Positions 36,991 through 50,126 of a stretch of 64,000 nucleotides of DNA are shown here, in pieces. The notes under the pieces are model-generated. The model made no database searches and was not told the origin of the DNA. It was given only the letters and a program-made list of their open reading frames with translations. Made by a program: the position numbers and the translations under genes. The stretch comes from Tetrahymena thermophila SB210 (lineage: Eukaryota > Ciliophora > Oligohymenophorea > Hymenostomatida > Tetrahymenidae): positions 496,001 through 560,000 of the forward strand of contig NW_002476361.1 in NCBI RefSeq assembly GCF_000189635.1. Direction: 5' to 3'. Within the stretch, counting starts at the first letter, position 1, and the number at the start of each line of letters is the position of its first letter.

Positions 36991-38955
36991 TAGAAGGAAA
37001 AATAAAGAAAATAATAAGAAATTAATTAATTAATAATAATAAAAGCATAATTTGAAAATAAAAAATGATATAAATTAAGAGAGAAAAAAATATAAGTAAG
37101 TAAGTAAGCACTAAAAAAAAGAAATAGAAAAATAAATCAAATTAAAATCTAATAAAAAAATTAAAAGTGCTGGTTATATTGTTTGTTTTAAAAATTAATG
37201 GAAAAAAGTGAGAATTTATGTTAAAAAATAATAAAATTAATAAATAACTTAAAATTTAAATATATCAAAAATGAATTATGATAATATTTATAAATTAAAT
37301 AAATAAATATACTTATGAAAGATATGGACAACCTAATGAGATTAGTGTTAAGAGTTTAAAAACTTTTTATATTAAAATGAATAAATTTAAACTATATTGA
37401 TAAAAAAATAAATAATTACTTCCTCTAATGTGTAGTCTATCATGATTTCTTTCTTTTTTTTCTTCAAAAATATTAAATACAAATTATTGAAAATTTAATT
37501 AATTATAAGTGGATAAAAAGAACAAATTAAATATTTGAATTTATAAATTTGCTTTCACAAAAAAGTAAGTACGTAGGTAAGTTAGTTAGTGTAACTTTCA
37601 TTACTTAATCTTAATATTTCTTATAAGGATCTTCAAATTCATATATAGGCCGCTATTTCATATAACTCTAAATCAAATCTCTATATTATACATTCAAAAA
37701 CAAACTGTTAATGGTGTGAAGTTTATAAATGTAATTTAAAAACCCTTGATAAAAAAAGCTTTTAATAAAAATAAATGGTAGGTACTTAATAAAGATGGGA
37801 CTCGCTCTCATACTTCTAAAGCCAAACTTTAATCAGAGCTAGTGTTCCATATAATTTGCATTACACTTTTTTAGGATTTGTAACCTCTAATCGAATTCTA
37901 GTTTATATAATAATAAAAGAGTAGTGTAATCAATATATTTTCTTAGGTTTTTTATCTAAAATTGCTTACAGATATTTTAATTTACTGTATGTCACTTAAG
38001 GTTGATTTTGAAAATATGTCATACAACCCATTTTCTTATATATTTTCATATAAAAACTAAAAGTTAAATGCATAATAAAACAAAAATAAAACCAATAAAA
38101 TATAGTTAAAGAATATTTAAGGCTAAAATAAAAAAAATAATTTTATTTAATAAATCTATCTTTCTAATTTATTGATAGTTTACTTTATCTTTGGAAATTC
38201 TATCTTTTTAAATAAATGATGAAATAGCAATAAACACAAATAAAAACGATAAAAAATTATTCTAAAGCAATTAAATACAATAAAATAAAATGAAATTTTT
38301 GAGAAATATTAGACTGCCTATTTTGAAAATGTTAAGAAATTAATTTTATTAATGTTATTGTAATTTTTTCATTTATTTTCTATTAATAAATTTATTTTAA
38401 CAAATAATAAATAGTTAGTTAATGGATGGATTTAAAAACATTATAAAATAAACATTAAGAGGATTTTAAAAACATTGATAAATAGATAAATTTTTAAGTT
38501 AAAATTCCTTTAAATTAATTCTACTAAATATAATTAAGAACAAGAAAAAGCTTTATATTACATTCAACATACAAACAAACAAACAAACAAAGATATTCTA
38601 TTTAATTTTTATTTATAAATTTACATAATAGATGAAAATATTCAAAGAGATGGATATTAATTGATAATAAATCCAAAATATCTTGGTGTGGTTATATTTA
38701 ATAATCATAAAGGAGATTTTAAATTTCTTATTGTATTAATAACTTCTTTTCAAATATAGAAACCATTAATTATTCAATAAAAAACACTTTTACATTTCAT
38801 AGCAACCATTCGTAAGTATTTTGATTAATTAATTATTAGCTAATAAATATATTTAATTATTTTCTACATTTTTTAATTCAATTAATAAGATAAATTAACA
38901 AAATTAATCAATTTATATTAAAGATAATATTTTATTTTGCAAGGTAGAGAAGAGC
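36948..38955. other. 2-kb AT-rich region, possible 5' exons of LRR gene
   Basis: The part up to about 37200 continues the intron-like sequence of the repeat array. A minus-strand ATG at 37443 (MIDYTLEE) preceded by an A-rich leader could start the LRR gene. A compact GC-richer patch at 37795-37848 slightly resembles a decayed tRNA but does not fold properly. Nothing else recognisable was found before the next gene. Confidence 0.4.
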
Positions 38956-41900
38956 ATGAGTGATTGTAGTGTTAACTCTGAAGTAAAATTTATAACTATT
39001 CTACCAAATAATTATTTTAAGCAGATAATTAATTAATTATCCATATTTGAAATAAAGCCTGAACCTTCTCATCCAGATATGTCTATGAATTATGAAAGTA
39101 ATTTAGATAAGTCATAGAGAACTAAGAATGATAGTAATACAAATAGAAATACTTCTATTAGAAGAGATCTAGAAATAAAAGCTAGTGTTGATAATAATCG
39201 TGACTTAAGATTTAATTAAGCTGACGATCAATGCTATGAAGAAGATATAAATTTGGAACAAAATAATTTATAAAAATAACAGGTTAATATGGTTAAACAA
39301 TAATAATAAATAAACTCAGATAGTTAAGCAATTAATGCTTTCAAAAGAAAAAAAATAGATGCAAGTCAGGTAGGAAAAAGCAAAGACTTTGTAAATGAAA
39401 ATTTTAGATAAAGCAATGATGGACTTAAAGAAATTCAATCATAAAATTAAGCTCATAACCTAAAATTAGAATTCATATAAATAGATAATGATGTATTAAA
39501 CATCGAAGATCCAAATGAATTTTTTTAGGAAAACGGTATCAAAAAGAAAGCAATAGGCAAAAGTATTAGCTAAAGAAAAAATGGCAGTATAAACTCTTAA
39601 AATAGCATAATTTCTCCTTAAAGTGCTACGACAAATCAGATAAACTTCTAAGTTTAGCCACCTTCTTACTATTTCGGAGATATAAAAAAAGATACTCTTA
39701 AATAGAAGTAATAACTTTAACAATAATAAATTAACTAAGTTTAACAGCATCAGCAACAGTCAAATTAGTTACAATAAGTACTTCAATAGCAATAAGGGTA
39801 GAATTAAAATTAGCAAGAAGAAATAAGGCATAAATTTAGAATCACCAATACATCTGAAAGAGCAAGTTCAAATATTAAAGAAAGAATTCATACACATTCA
39901 AATTAAAATAATATTACCAATTAAAGCTAAAATGAAAAGTAAGTATCAAACAAATCTCTAATTTTTTATCAAATTATTTAGTTATTCTAAAATATTAATT
40001 CTAGTAATGCAAATGAAAATTAAGAAGAAGATATTGAAAATTTTAACACAAACAACATTGATTATTCTGTCTTATCAGCCTATGTAAATAGCAACAATTA
40101 ATTTAGGTAATTAATTATTTTCCATTGATCAATCTAAATTAAATCATAAATTTTTATTTTTATGAAAATAATTTTTTATTTTAATAAATTTATTTAAACA
40201 TTAAAAAATAGAAAAATATTAAAGAAAATTAATTTACTTTCATAAAACTTAATTTATTTAGTTATATTTTAATTAAATTTTATTTTATATCTTGCTTATA
40301 ACTAACAGCGAACATGATCATCTCAATAAGTTGTACGATAAAGATACTAGTCCTTTCAAAAAATAATCTTACACTACTAAATTAGCTTAGTAGTTCGATG
40401 TTAAGAATAATCCGTAAAATTATAAATATTTTTTTTTATTTGAAAAATGTTGAAAAAATAATAAATAGATTTTAATTAACTTATAAAGGTATGCAATAAG
40501 ACCGTATTCTATGGATAAAGGGTCATAGAAAAGAGTTAAGAATATATTAAATAATAGCATGAATAGTAAGATAGGGTAAAATCCTATTTAAAATCAAATA
40601 TAAAACAATCAAAATGATGATGCAGTATAAGAAAAGTAGAAAAAGACAGAAAATTCTTAGAATCCGAGTGTGATTATCATAAATTAAATCTAAGGATCAG
40701 AAAATTCTAATTAAAAGAATTTTTCTAACACAGCTAATAATATTTATAAATAGACTTTAAGTTAATTGGAGAATTTAAAAGCCATAGATCCTTAATTGTA
40801 ATAGCAATAAAGTCCAATTGAAAAATATGTAAATGTAATAAAATCTTAAATGAATAACTAAAATACAGAAACTAAAGCAAGTAATTTAACAAAGTCTCCT
40901 ATTATTAACAAATAAAATCTTCAGTAAACTACTTAATTTGTGGAATTTCAAAAGACTTTTTAGAGTGGTAATAAAAAGAGTGTACCTGATGTGCTAAATA
41001 ATACTTCAAATATTCAAAATAAATAAAATGTAATGAATATGCAAAGGAGAGTTTCATAGCCTCATTAAAGATCAATAACTTAAGATAAATACGATGAGAT
41101 TATAAAAAGTGTGCTACATCCTGAAAAAGTAAATTTATTTATTTATTTATTATTTTATAATAAATTCTTTATTCTTTATAAAAAAGAAAAATACATAGGC
41201 TAAGGCTCCTGAATTCAGGACAAATGCTATTTCTGAATTAAAAAAATAGCTAAATTAAATGAGTGGCGAACTTGAATTTGAAAGATTGAAAAACTAAGAA
41301 CTATATAATAAACTGCAATCATTTAGGTAAAAGTGTTTAGGCAAAATAGATCGATAAACGTAAATAAATATATTTTAATTGTTATTATATGATCATAATA
41401 TTTTTACTAATAGCAAACTTTTGGCTAAAAATGAATTCGAGGCTGAGATATTGCATGTAGAGCAAAAAGTTAAGGCACTTAAAAAGAAAATTAAATAAAA
41501 GGATGAAGAATTAGTTCTGTTGAAAGACGAATCAGAAAAATAACATGTAAAATTTTAATTAATAAAAAATTTTAATTTATTAAAATTAAAATAAATTGTT
41601 TAGGCTATCTTGTAAGATTATGAAAAACTAAAGTTTGAAGTTTCGTAATACAAAGAAAATGTAGAAAATCTAATGATTAAACTAGATACCAAAGAGAAAT
41701 CAATCTAAGAACTTCATAGAGCTCACAATAATGCAAATGCAGATATTGAGTTAGAATTAATTTAATTTAATTTACTTTTTATTCTAAAATTAATTTTATT
41801 TTTATTTGAAGATTAATGGATAATTAATTTTAAGATAAAATACTATGATTTATTTAATAAATGTTTAAATTTAAAAAAAAAATATATATATATTTAGGAG

Positions 41901-42975
41901 GTTGTTTTAAGAGACTTCAAGCCTAAAATAAAAAGTAGATGAAAAATAAGGTGAAATTGATTAGCTAGAAGGATCATTAAAAGTGGCTAATATTAAGGCA
42001 TAAGAAGCTAATAAGCTAAGATAAGATATTGAAGTTTATAAAATTAGCTAAATGCAGAGTAATTAAATGAGATTAGATGCTGAAAAGAAGAAAAAAGAGT
42101 ATGAATAAAAACTATCAGAGTTTAACAAGGTAAAAGAAGAAAATATTAGCTTAAAGTTAGAGATGGAGCATCAGTGCTCACAACTTAAAGATTAGCTTTA
42201 AAAAAGTAATTTTGAGTGGAAACAGCTTCAATTGACAGCTTAGAAGCTGAGTAAAGAAAAAGAACAGTTTAACTAAATTTTAAAAGAAGAATAACAAAAA
42301 AGGGATTAGTTAAGAAGTGAAGTACAAAGACTGCAATCAGAATTAAATTAAATAAATAATTAAAACAAAGAAGATCTAATTATTTAACAAAATAACAAAC
42401 TTAAAACTGAAAATACAAATTTAAGACAAGAAAACCTAGCTTTGAAAGGAGAAGTTGTAAAATGGTAGAATAAAAAGTAAGAAACTGACAATGAAAGTCA
42501 GAACTTAAAGAAACAAGTACATGAATTTAAATTGTAAATTGATGATTTAAACAGTAAGATAAAAGAGTATAACTAATCAACGATGAGAGTGCAGGATGCC
42601 GACAAATTGAAAAATGAGTTTATTATACTTTAACGAGAAAAAGACAATATGTAATAATTTTACGAATAGCAAATCAAAGACCTAAAATTACAACTCAATA
42701 ATGAAATTAGATAAACATAAATTTATAGCATTAAATTAGAAAATTTAGTCAAAGATTCAAAGCTGTAAAATTTTACAAATACAACTCCTATTTTAGTAAA
42801 TAGGCGAGACTAAGTTGATATTAGTGGAAATACATCACCAGTTCGCTCAAATACTAAAAAACATCAAACAAATAATAACAACGATTTTAATTAGTAAGAA
42901 CATGTCAGCCTTTCTTAAAAATATTCTACTAAAAATAGTCTATATATAGAAAAAAAGCTCAGTGATTGTGATTGA
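38956..42975 (+). CDS. Gln-rich coiled-coil protein, 7 exons, about 1126 aa
   Basis: Residues 1-370 are low-complexity and rich in Asn, Gln and Ser, with a poly-Gln stretch near residue 255 (QLQQQQINQVQQHQQQSNQL). Residues 370-700 are also polar. From about residue 720 to 1060 the protein is a long coiled coil, for example SSLKQKVDEKQGEIDQLEG and QLRSEVQRLQSELNQI, which suggests a filament, centrosomal or cortical scaffold role by analogy only. The C-terminus is polar, with SGNTSPVRSN. Introns are at 40107-40308, 40414-40488, 41129-41198, 41327-41413, 41547-41603 and 41750-41897; the last begins GTTAG. The joined frame is exactly 1127 codons. Most Gln are TAA or TAG. No named family is recognised. 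Confidence 0.8.
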
Positions 42976-43409
42976 CAAAATATCTAACTAAATTTTAATT
43001 TTATCATATGAAACAAAAATAAATAATATTTATAAATTTCAAAATTCAATCAGCTTTGCTTGCTTTGTTTTGCATCAGTTAAAGAGCTAAAAACAAAAAA
43101 AGCTAATTAAACTAGAATCACAAAATAGGATCATTTAAATCATAATAAATAAATAAATAATTATTTACTTATTTATTAACTTAATAATTAATTATCAAAT
43201 AAAAACACTAAAATAATGAATGAATGATCAATGTAAATAAAAAGTAATGTAAAATATAATAAGACTCTATTAAATTAAAATAATTTATTTGAAGTATCAG
43301 ATTTATTTTTAAATATTAATCATAATCTATAATTAATTAATTAATTATCATTTACCAATTTATTTGTTATTATTTTTAATCTATGTGAATATAAATTATA
43401 TTCTTTATT

Positions 43410-45540
43410 TCAAAAATGTAAGTTGTTATTCGCCTGAATCTATTATTCTAATTTTAAAAATGATTAATTAGAGCTGAATGTATAGGCAAGAGCTAAAAGA
43501 ATCTAATCTTAAATTAATTTTAAGTTGTTTTCTTTAAAATTGCTATAGTAATCCTTATAGAAATCAGAAACACCTATTGTGATTCCATTTTCTACTTTCA
43601 AAATAATTTTAAACCTTAAAATATTCACTCCACTTATTTTAAGTTCTCTTTTCAAGGGGAGAATAATTTAGAAAAAACCTACTCTAGAATTGTTCTCTTC
43701 TTTGAGCTTTTTATAGTAAAAATCTTCGAGAAATGACTTTTGCAAAAACAAGTTAGGATTACAGTCATCAAGTTTTAATTATTCATATTTTGGATTCCAC
43801 TTAATTAAATCCTAAATATCTAAAGTTTATGAGACATACTGCAATATATTGTGATATACTTCAAAGTGTTTTATAGGAACGTAATTGCTAATAAGTAATA
43901 CAAAAATTTTAAAATATTTATTAAGTACAGTTATTTATTTTTAAACAAATACCCAATCAAAAAAGAGCACTTGATAGGAAAAAGAGGATAGCCCAAAGAA
44001 GTCACATTCATTTTTATAGTCTCTTAGCTTCTTTCTTTCACTTAAATTTGAGCCCTATCAAACTCAACATCACAGTCTAATTCATTATTTTAAAAATTTA
44101 GTTTAAAATAGGTTCATTTATTTTTTACATTTATCTATCTTAACATAATTATAATTCTTATTAAATTAATGAGGTATTTTTTAAGATAAATTATATCAAA
44201 ATTAGAAAGTCAATTAGATTATTTTATTTATTTCTATTTCCTAAAAATTATAAAATGTATTTTATATTTTATAAAAGGTTTTTATGGATTAAAATTAATT
44301 TTGATTTTTTCAAAGTATTCAAAATTTTTTATCTTTCAATGAGTAAATTTATAGGCATTTAATTTAGAGAGATTGTATTGTATATTAAACAATAGAATAT
44401 TTTAAAAAAATTACTTTTTGGATTATTGTGAAGTGAAATAGAAACCTCTTTTATATCACTTAAAGTTTTGTTTTTGATGATAAAGCTATAAGCTATAATA
44501 TTTTTATTTCCTTTTTAATTTTTAGCAACTGCCACTTTTAAATCAACTTCATAATATTCAGTTTTATGAATACAATACTAATCTTTTAATAATTTTTATT
44601 TTTATGTTTCTTTGAGATCTAGCTCTGAAAATATTTTTATGATATTCAACCGGAATATTTTTTAAAATTAAGGATCATCTAAATTTTCTATCGTATCATC
44701 TCCAACTAATTTATCTAATGTAGGATACATGTTTAATTATGAATCTAACAGAGTAAACTTTTGATAATTTTGTTTATTAATGTGATTAATTTGCTTATTA
44801 TCTACGGGTTAATTCTATTATATAAAGTTGTTTTTATATTGTTTAGCAATTTAGTTTAATATGTTATTGTTCACTTGCTGATCATTTACATTAAGTGATG
44901 CTTGCTATTAGCTCATTTAAATCTAGTTTAAGGATTTCAGCTAATTTGGCTAAACATATTGATACTATGAAGAGTTTATATTTTTAGGACCTGGAATACT
45001 ATACACTTCAGTTGAAGATATTTTTTAAGTATTTTCTGATCTGTCGTCTCTTTTTACACTAGAATTTTTAGAAGCATCAGTATTTTAATTTGAAAAGCTT
45101 TATTCTACGAATTTATCTTTATTTTTATCTTAAATATAAATTTGATTTTATTTTGGACTAAATTTATTCAAGAGTGATATATCTGTGTTATTTAAAATTT
45201 CTATTTTGTTTGTAGATGCAGATTATGTATTTTTGTTGAACTGTGCTAGCTATAATCCTTAAATTTTATTTGCAAATTGCTATTTATTAGAAGACTAAGA
45301 GATGAAAGAGATATCAACTACAGTTTCTTTATCATCATTAAAATCTCCTTTGTCATCAAATTAAATAAAACTATTTTGTTATGGTACTGAAGAGAAAAAA
45401 GTGTTTTTTTTATTATTATTTTAATTTCTTAAATTTAATATATCTTTGTCAGTCTTAGGTTATCCCTCATCTTTTAAAACACTTCCATTAATATTGTTTT
45501 TCTATTAATCTGTTTCGAGTCTGGCATTAGAATTCTGCAT
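43410..45540 (-). CDS. Disordered N-terminus plus appendage-like C-terminus, 575 aa
   Basis: Exons are 45540-44415, 44076-43953 and 43887-43410; they sum to 576 codons. Residues 1-300 are Asn/Gln/Ser/Lys-rich and probably disordered. From about residue 320 (KTEYYEVDLKVAVAKNQKGN) there is an immunoglobulin-like beta segment with IIAYSFIIKNKTLSDIKEVS and KERSQETIKMNVTSLGYPLF, followed by a mixed alpha/beta part (NYVPIKHFEVYHNILQYVSQ and ISGVNILRFKIILKVENGIT). This order is reminiscent of the ear (appendage) domain of AP-2 adaptins, which recruit clathrin accessory proteins, but no diagnostic residue is present and the adaptin trunk is missing. The match is therefore tentative. The 5' flank runs into the assembly gap about 160 bp away, so an upstream exon cannot be excluded. 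Confidence 0.65.
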
Positions 45541-45697
45541 CTAAAAATGATTTATAGAATCTGTTTAACAAAATAAAATAATTAATTTACTAAAAAAATT
45601 AGAAACTAAATAGCACAAACATGTAAAAATTAAAGAAATTAATTTAAATAAATGCTATAAAGTTAATATATTTTTACTGGTTTTGTCCCTTTGAGTT

Positions 45698-45797
45698 NNN
45701 NNNNNNNNNNNNNNNNNNNNNNNNNNNNNNNNNNNNNNNNNNNNNNNNNNNNNNNNNNNNNNNNNNNNNNNNNNNNNNNNNNNNNNNNNNNNNNNNN
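45698..45797. other. Assembly gap, 100 N
   Basis: Exactly 100 N, the usual placeholder for a gap of unknown size. Sequence continuity, and the distance between the flanking genes, cannot be assumed here. Confidence 0.99.
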
Positions 45798-47005
45798 ATT
45801 TGAAAATGATATTTTCACTTAACTTTACTCTTGTAGTTTAAATGATATTTTTCATTTCATTTAAATGTAACTTGTAGTTAAAATTATGAAAATAAAATGA
45901 TTGTTTTATTATATAAGAATTTCTTTGTATTTTCAACAATTTGAATATATTTTTTAATAAATTTTAAATTGGTGATTTCTTCTTTTCTTAGCTAAAATAG
46001 ATTAGCTTGTGACAGAAATTTTTTGAATGGCATAACATGTTAAGTTAATATTTTATGATAAATTCAATTTATTTTAACTGCTAAATAAAAATAAGTCTAA
46101 TTGTAAGCAATTTTTAAATACCATTCTAATTTGATAGTTTAACGTCTACAGAATTTATTTATAATTATGGAATTTAATGCTTATTTTTGTTCATTGTCTA
46201 CTAATTTAGATTTTAGCCATCTTGCTTCTCTATTTTTAAAATATTGTGTTAATATATTATGATTTTTTGTTGAAAATAAGATCAAATTGAAAAAATATTT
46301 TTAGAGATTTAAAAAATTTTGTTAATTTAGAAGAAAATAATGCGTTTTTCATTAAATCTCCATTTTATGCTTTATCATTTTTGCTTTCATCTCTATTTCA
46401 TGAAAAAATAATAAAATATATTGCTTATTTTTAAATATAATTGAAAATGCAAATAAAAAACATTTACTTTACTAAGAACCCTCTAATTTTAATACATCAT
46501 TTTGTTGTTTTGCTTCAATCATTGAGTTAATAAATAAGTATTGCTTTTATTCTACTATTATTCTTTCTTATAGATTTATTATTTTGATTAATAATTTAAG
46601 CGATATCAAATCAAATATAAATAAATCTTATTTACTGATTAAAGCTTTCAAAATTTCAGTTGTTTATTATCTATAAAAAAGTAAGCAAATATGAATTAAT
46701 TTTGTTAATAAATATCTTTTTTTGAATATTAAAATTAAAATATTTGTTAAACTTAAAATTATTTTTGTATTTCAAAAATGTATGTTTACAAATCTACAAC
46801 AAATTTTTTAATAAATGTTAAATTTTACTTTATCTCATAAAAATAGAAAATATTATTAACTCTACTTGTTATGAATTGTATTTATTTTTGCTAAAAAATA
46901 CGCAAAAAACTTTATCTACATATTAATTATTTTTATTGAATATAAATATAATGCTTTAAATTTTACATTTGAAATATTAATTTGTTAATGCTATTTAGGA
47001 GAAAT
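45798..47005. other. AT-rich intergenic after the gap
   Basis: No protein-like frame was found on either strand. The sequence is A/T runs up to the start of the tRNA-modifying enzyme. Confidence 0.5.
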
Positions 47006-49060
47006 ATGGAAAAAAAAATACAGAACTTTTCTTTATACATAATAGGAACAACAGCTACTGGCAAAACTAAATTATCACTCAATATTGGGGAAAGATTTAA
47101 AGGCTAAGTAGTATCTGCAGACTCTATGCAAATGTATAGACATGCTGATATTCTAACTGCGAAGGCTACAAAAGAAGAACAATCTATTGTTAAGCACCAT
47201 ATGATTGATATTTTTGATCTATAAGTAGTCAATTTTAACAGAAACGACTACTATTATTTGGCTAAGTAGGCCTTTGATAAGATTCACTCAGAAAATTCCT
47301 TCCCAATAGTCATTGGTGGAACAAATTATTATATCGAAACCCTTTTATTTAAGCAAAAAATAGCTGAAAATAGAATTAATTTAGAAGATCCAAATGCTTT
47401 TATCTTGGAAATGTAAAAGAAAGCCCTCACAAATTTTGGCAATACAGACGAAAATTATCCGCTTTAAAAGTATTAAAAAAATGACAATGAAAGCAACTAA
47501 TAATTGAAAAGCAAAGATAATGAATCCTAAGAAGATGAAGATGAAGAATACGAAAATAATTTACCACCTTTATATGAAAATGATAACATTTAGAAATCAA
47601 AAGAAGTCCTTGATAAAGAATAGGAAGTTAGGATATAGCTTTAATAAATGTCCAATGAAGAAAAATACAAATAATTAAAGGAGCTGGATCCTCTTATTGC
47701 AAATAAATTACATCCAAATGATGAAAGAAGAATATAAAGCTATTTGATGTAGGCTTTAGTCACAGGTATACCTCCTAGTAATTCAATGGAAGATCACGAA
47801 AATGTTCCATTGAGAGATAAAAACTGTTTGATCTTTTGGCCAAGATGTAAGTCAAAGGAAAAGTTAGATGCTTAAATTAGAAAAAGAATTTATGAAATGA
47901 TTTCTGAAAATGGAATTTACGAAGCCTTTTATATTTTCGAAACAATAATACCATAAAATGTAGAATCAGAGGAAGATCCAATTTTCCTTAAAGGTGTGTT
48001 ACAATCTATTGGATATAAAGAATTCTTCCCTTTCTATAGACTCTATTTATCTAGAAACTATCCTCATAATTTATCAAGTAATTATATTAACTATTCTTTT
48101 TGAGTATTTTATCAGCTAGTAGTCACTTTAACACTAAAATATTATTACTTAGCTTAGTAGTCACTATAAGCAATACTATAATATTAATTATATTTTAATT
48201 CATACTGAATATCGTTTTAATGTCTTTTAGAATGTTTATTCCTATGATTTAAACTAATGGATTAGATTTTATACTAAATATAAAATTAATTTTACAAGAT
48301 AATATTTTTTAAGATTTGAATTTACTCATTCAATACATTTTTTTATTTTTTAGAAGAAGAAAAGACTGCATAAATTAAATAATTAATGTATGAAGACGAG
48401 GAAGGGAAAAAGGTTATTACTTAATGCATAGAGAAATTAGTTACACATACCATATAGTATACAAAGAGGTAACTAAAGTGGATTAGACATAGAATTATGA
48501 TGAATTCAGATAGCGAAGAAATCAAAAACAGACTCTTTGTTTTTGAATTTGATGAATTTACTTCTGAAAACTTTAAAGAAAAAGCAATTAATCCAGCAAA
48601 TGAAATAATTTCAAAATACTTTGAGTTGGCAGAAAAATATAATGAATCAAATGGAGATTAGCATCCAATTGAATAATTAGCAAATGATGAATTCTTAAAA
48701 TAGTATCTTATTAAATTGGATGAGCTCATGGACGTAAGAAAAGCGCATATGAAGAAGGGACTGAAGGATTGGAAAAACTATTACTGTGATATATGCAAAA
48801 AGGAAATACATGGAGAACTAAACTGGTCTATTCACAACACAAGCAGAAAACATAAAAAGGCTATTAAACATATTGAAAAATCTGCAATAAGAGCAAAATA
48901 TTAAGAATTAAAATCTAAAAAGGAAGAATTAAATGAAAAAGATGGAAAAGAAGATAAATCCAAGTTAAGTAGTGATGAAGACCTTAATGAAAACAATAAT
49001 TTAAATGATTAAACATAAGAAAATGATAAAATTTAAGCTGAAAAAGATAAACACGATTGA
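47006..49060 (+). CDS. TRIT1: tRNA isopentenyltransferase, C2H2 type, 592 aa
   Basis: The enzyme transfers a dimethylallyl group to adenosine 37 of tRNAs that read codons starting with U. The P-loop is [11 protein letters not shown] at residues 13-23; [12 protein letters not shown] and the substrate motif [11 protein letters not shown] follow, all diagnostic of the MiaA/Mod5 family. Residues about 150-215 are an acidic, Gln/Asn-rich insertion ([14 protein letters not shown]) not present in bacterial enzymes. [17 protein letters not shown] and [12 protein letters not shown] complete the catalytic part. The C-terminal extension carries the eukaryotic zinc finger [12 protein letters not shown] followed by HNTSRKHKK, expected to help tRNA binding. 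One 276-nt intron at 48078-48353 separates the conserved core from the extension, and the spliced frame is 593 codons. Cytosolic, nuclear or mitochondrial location cannot be decided. In Tetrahymena's code, UAA and UAG are sense, so UNN-reading Gln tRNAs might be additional substrates (inference). Confidence 0.93.
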
Positions 49061-50126
49061 TAAAATAGCTTTATTAAACATACTTTTTATTGATTATTTT
49101 ATATTTTTTAAATTAGTATTTAACCACATAAGCTTATATAGAATGCTTCGTATTAAATAAAAACATCTTTTAAAGATAAAAAATATTAAAATAAAATATT
49201 TTCTTAAGACTTTAATCTTAATATTTAAAATAAAAATTAAAGGATTTTAGATAAAAAAATAAATAAGATTTTTTCAAAATTAATTCAAATAATAGTTTAA
49301 AAAACAAACAAACAAAAAACAAACAAAATAAATTCTTTAAGAATAATTATTTATAAGAAAAATTTACAATAATTTTAAATTGATAATGAAAAAATAAATA
49401 AAAAAATAAACTAAATAGATCTAATAAATTTTATAATAACAAAATAATCCAAATTTAATGATAATTTATGTTATTTTTACATTAATTTTAAATTATAAAT
49501 TCACATTGAGAAATAAATTTAAATAATTTTGATAATATTAAAAGAAATAATTCACTTTTTTAAAATAAAATTTAAAATAATTTTAAAAAATTACAAAAGC
49601 TTTAAATAATTTATTATTATTTGAAAATTGAAAGTTAAACAATTTTAAATAATTCTAATAAAATTAAGCAGAATAATCAATCAATTTTTATTACAAACTT
49701 AAAATTAATTAATTTTTAATATAAAAAATTTTAATATCATTATACATAGTATTTTAATTGATCTTATTAAAATTAACTAAATAAATTATCAAAGTCATTT
49801 TTATTGATTGATAAAAAATTAAAAACACTGCGAAATTAGCAAATTAAATAAATAAATAAATATAATTTTATTTGGAAAAAGAGTAATGTAAAAAATTAGT
49901 AGTAATTATAACAATTAAAGCTTTAAATAGATTATGAAAAGGAATGCGTTTATTTGATTGACGTAGAAGATTAAATTTTTTCAAGTTAATAAAATAGGAA
50001 TTACATAGATTATTTTAATAATTGTGAGTAATAAATATAGTTAATTTTTAAAATATTCAAGAAATCAATTAATTAACAAAATAACTCTTTATTTCTTTTA
50101 TTTAACATTAAATCAATCCATAATAT
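49061..50126. other. AT-rich intergenic with a coding-like patch
   Basis: Mostly A/T runs. At about 49920-50020 on the plus strand one frame reads IDYEKECVYLIDVEDQIFSS, then QQNRNYIDYFNN, which has protein-like composition and ends near a GTGAG donor-like site. It could be a 5' exon of the following gene, but no start codon lies in frame upstream and the needed intron would be about 38 nt, so it is not included in that model. Confidence 0.4.

Noticed and set aside
37791-37850. tRNA-like patch on the minus strand (box-B-like GCGAGTCCC, CTTTAGA loop)
   Set aside because: The anticodon and acceptor stems do not pair and the D arm is too short; at best a decayed tRNA.
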